A stretch of DNA of 5,911 nt from JAFDVL01 sp031371805. Its GTDB lineage: Bacteria > Acidobacteriota > Blastocatellia > RBC074. The DNA lies in NCBI GenBank assembly GCA_031371805.1, contig JANMKB010000606.1, forward strand, positions 1 to 5,911, read 5' to 3'. Every line of letters begins with the position of its first letter. Position 1 is the stretch's first letter. The notes beneath the pieces are model-generated. The model was given only the letters and a program-made list of their open reading frames with translations. It ran no database searches and was not told where the DNA came from. A program made the position numbers and the translations under genes. This document shows positions 5,424 through 5,911 of the stretch, in pieces.

Positions 5424-5911
5424 ATGCGCTACATTATTCATGGAGCCGGAACAGTTGGCAGCCTGGTTGGTGGCTTGCTCGGAGACACTGGCACTGAGGT
5501 TATTTTCATCGCTCGTCCAGCCCAGGCTGAAATCATCAATCAAACCGGGCTGATAATTCACTCGCTTTATCATCCCACCAAACACATTACTAAAATCAAA
5601 GCGGTTACTTCTCCGTATGAAATCCACCCACAAGCAGATGACGTGCTAATGCTCGCCGTCAAAAGCGCACAGACAGCGCAATGCGTACACGAGCTGCGTG
5701 AAGTTTATGCGCACAGCACACCGCTGTTCTGCCTGCAAAATGGTATGCGAAATGAAGTTACTGCGGCGGAAAGATTTCTGCACGTTTACGGCGCGATGGT
5801 TGGTCTGTGCGTGAATTTCATTGCACCGGGAGTCGTCGCGCACACGCTCAATCGTGATTTAGTCATCGGCAATTATCCGCTTGGCTGTGATGAAATCGCA
5901 ACGAAGGTCGC
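5424..5911 (+). CDS. panE: 2-dehydropantoate 2-reductase (ketopantoate reductase), partial (C-terminus outside window)
   Basis: The first 162 residues of an NADPH-dependent reductase that turns 2-dehydropantoate into pantoate in the pantothenate / coenzyme A pathway. The Rossmann start MRYIIHGAGTVGS has the GxGxxG dinucleotide motif (7-12). VKSAQT (79-84) carries the conserved lysine Lys80 of the family's VK(A/S)xQ motif, and LQNGM (104-108) carries the conserved asparagine of the (H/Q)NG motif. The catalytic lysine and glutamate of the C-terminal domain lie past the window end. The ATG at 5424 is the natural start of the Rossmann strand; no Shine-Dalgarno site is seen upstream. The gene begins 32 bases after the tRNA on the same strand. 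Paralogues of the ApbA/PanE family can act on other 2-keto acids, so the exact substrate is probable rather than certain. Confidence 0.85.
   Translation, partial: MRYIIHGAGTVGSLVGGLLGDTGTEVIFIARPAQAEIINQTGLIIHSLYHPTKHITKIKAVTSPYEIHPQADDVLMLAVKSAQTAQCVHELREVYAHSTPLFCLQNGMRNEVTAAERFLHVYGAMVGLCVNFIAPGVVAHTLNRDLVIGNYPLGCDEIATKV

Noticed and set aside
5406..5843. Two minus-strand open frames opposite the panE region
   Set aside because: The plus strand carries an uninterrupted ketopantoate reductase frame with GxGxxG, VKSAQ and LQNG motifs; the minus frames have no family features.

Overview
The window looks like chromosomal DNA from a free-living bacterium of moderate G+C content. The best guess for lineage is Acidobacteriota, perhaps Blastocatellia-like. 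This rests on the mix of gene families, chiefly a DUF4388 / J-domain / TPR fusion protein, and on patchy use of Shine-Dalgarno sites. It is an inference, because the window holds no ribosomal RNA or other marker gene.

Layout. Positions 1-491 (minus) hold the N-terminal part of an exported M20-family zinc peptidase that runs off the left edge. Positions 550-1404 (minus) encode a soluble histidine kinase with a coiled-coil N-terminus. Positions 1413-1495 are a long imperfect palindrome that looks like an interspersed repeat and also a terminator. Positions 1494-2417 (minus) encode a divergent relative of D12-class adenine DNA methyltransferases whose catalytic motifs are altered. Positions 2443-3057 (minus) encode a stand-alone HD-GYP cyclic-di-GMP phosphodiesterase. 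Positions 3108-4865 (minus) encode the DUF4388-J-TPR protein. All five genes run leftward. The three from 4865 to 1494 are separated by only 50 and 25 bases and probably form one operon ending at the palindrome. The kinase and peptidase may be read through or transcribed separately.

After a 229-base divergent intergenic region, the plus strand carries the most notable feature: a tRNA-Arg(UCU) gene (5095-5391) split inside its anticodon by a 221-base group I intron (5129-5349). Every core helix (P1 to P9, plus P10) can be paired by hand, the base before the intron is U and the last intron base is G. Spliced, the exons give a normal 76-base tRNA with encoded CCA. Thirty-two bases further on, a ketopantoate reductase gene (panE/apbA) starts and runs off the right edge.

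Functionally, the leftward block joins signalling parts (histidine kinase, cyclic-di-GMP hydrolysis, a multidomain DUF4388 scaffold) with a methyltransferase-like protein of unknown role. No partner response regulator or diguanylate cyclase is visible, so the shared pathway cannot be named.
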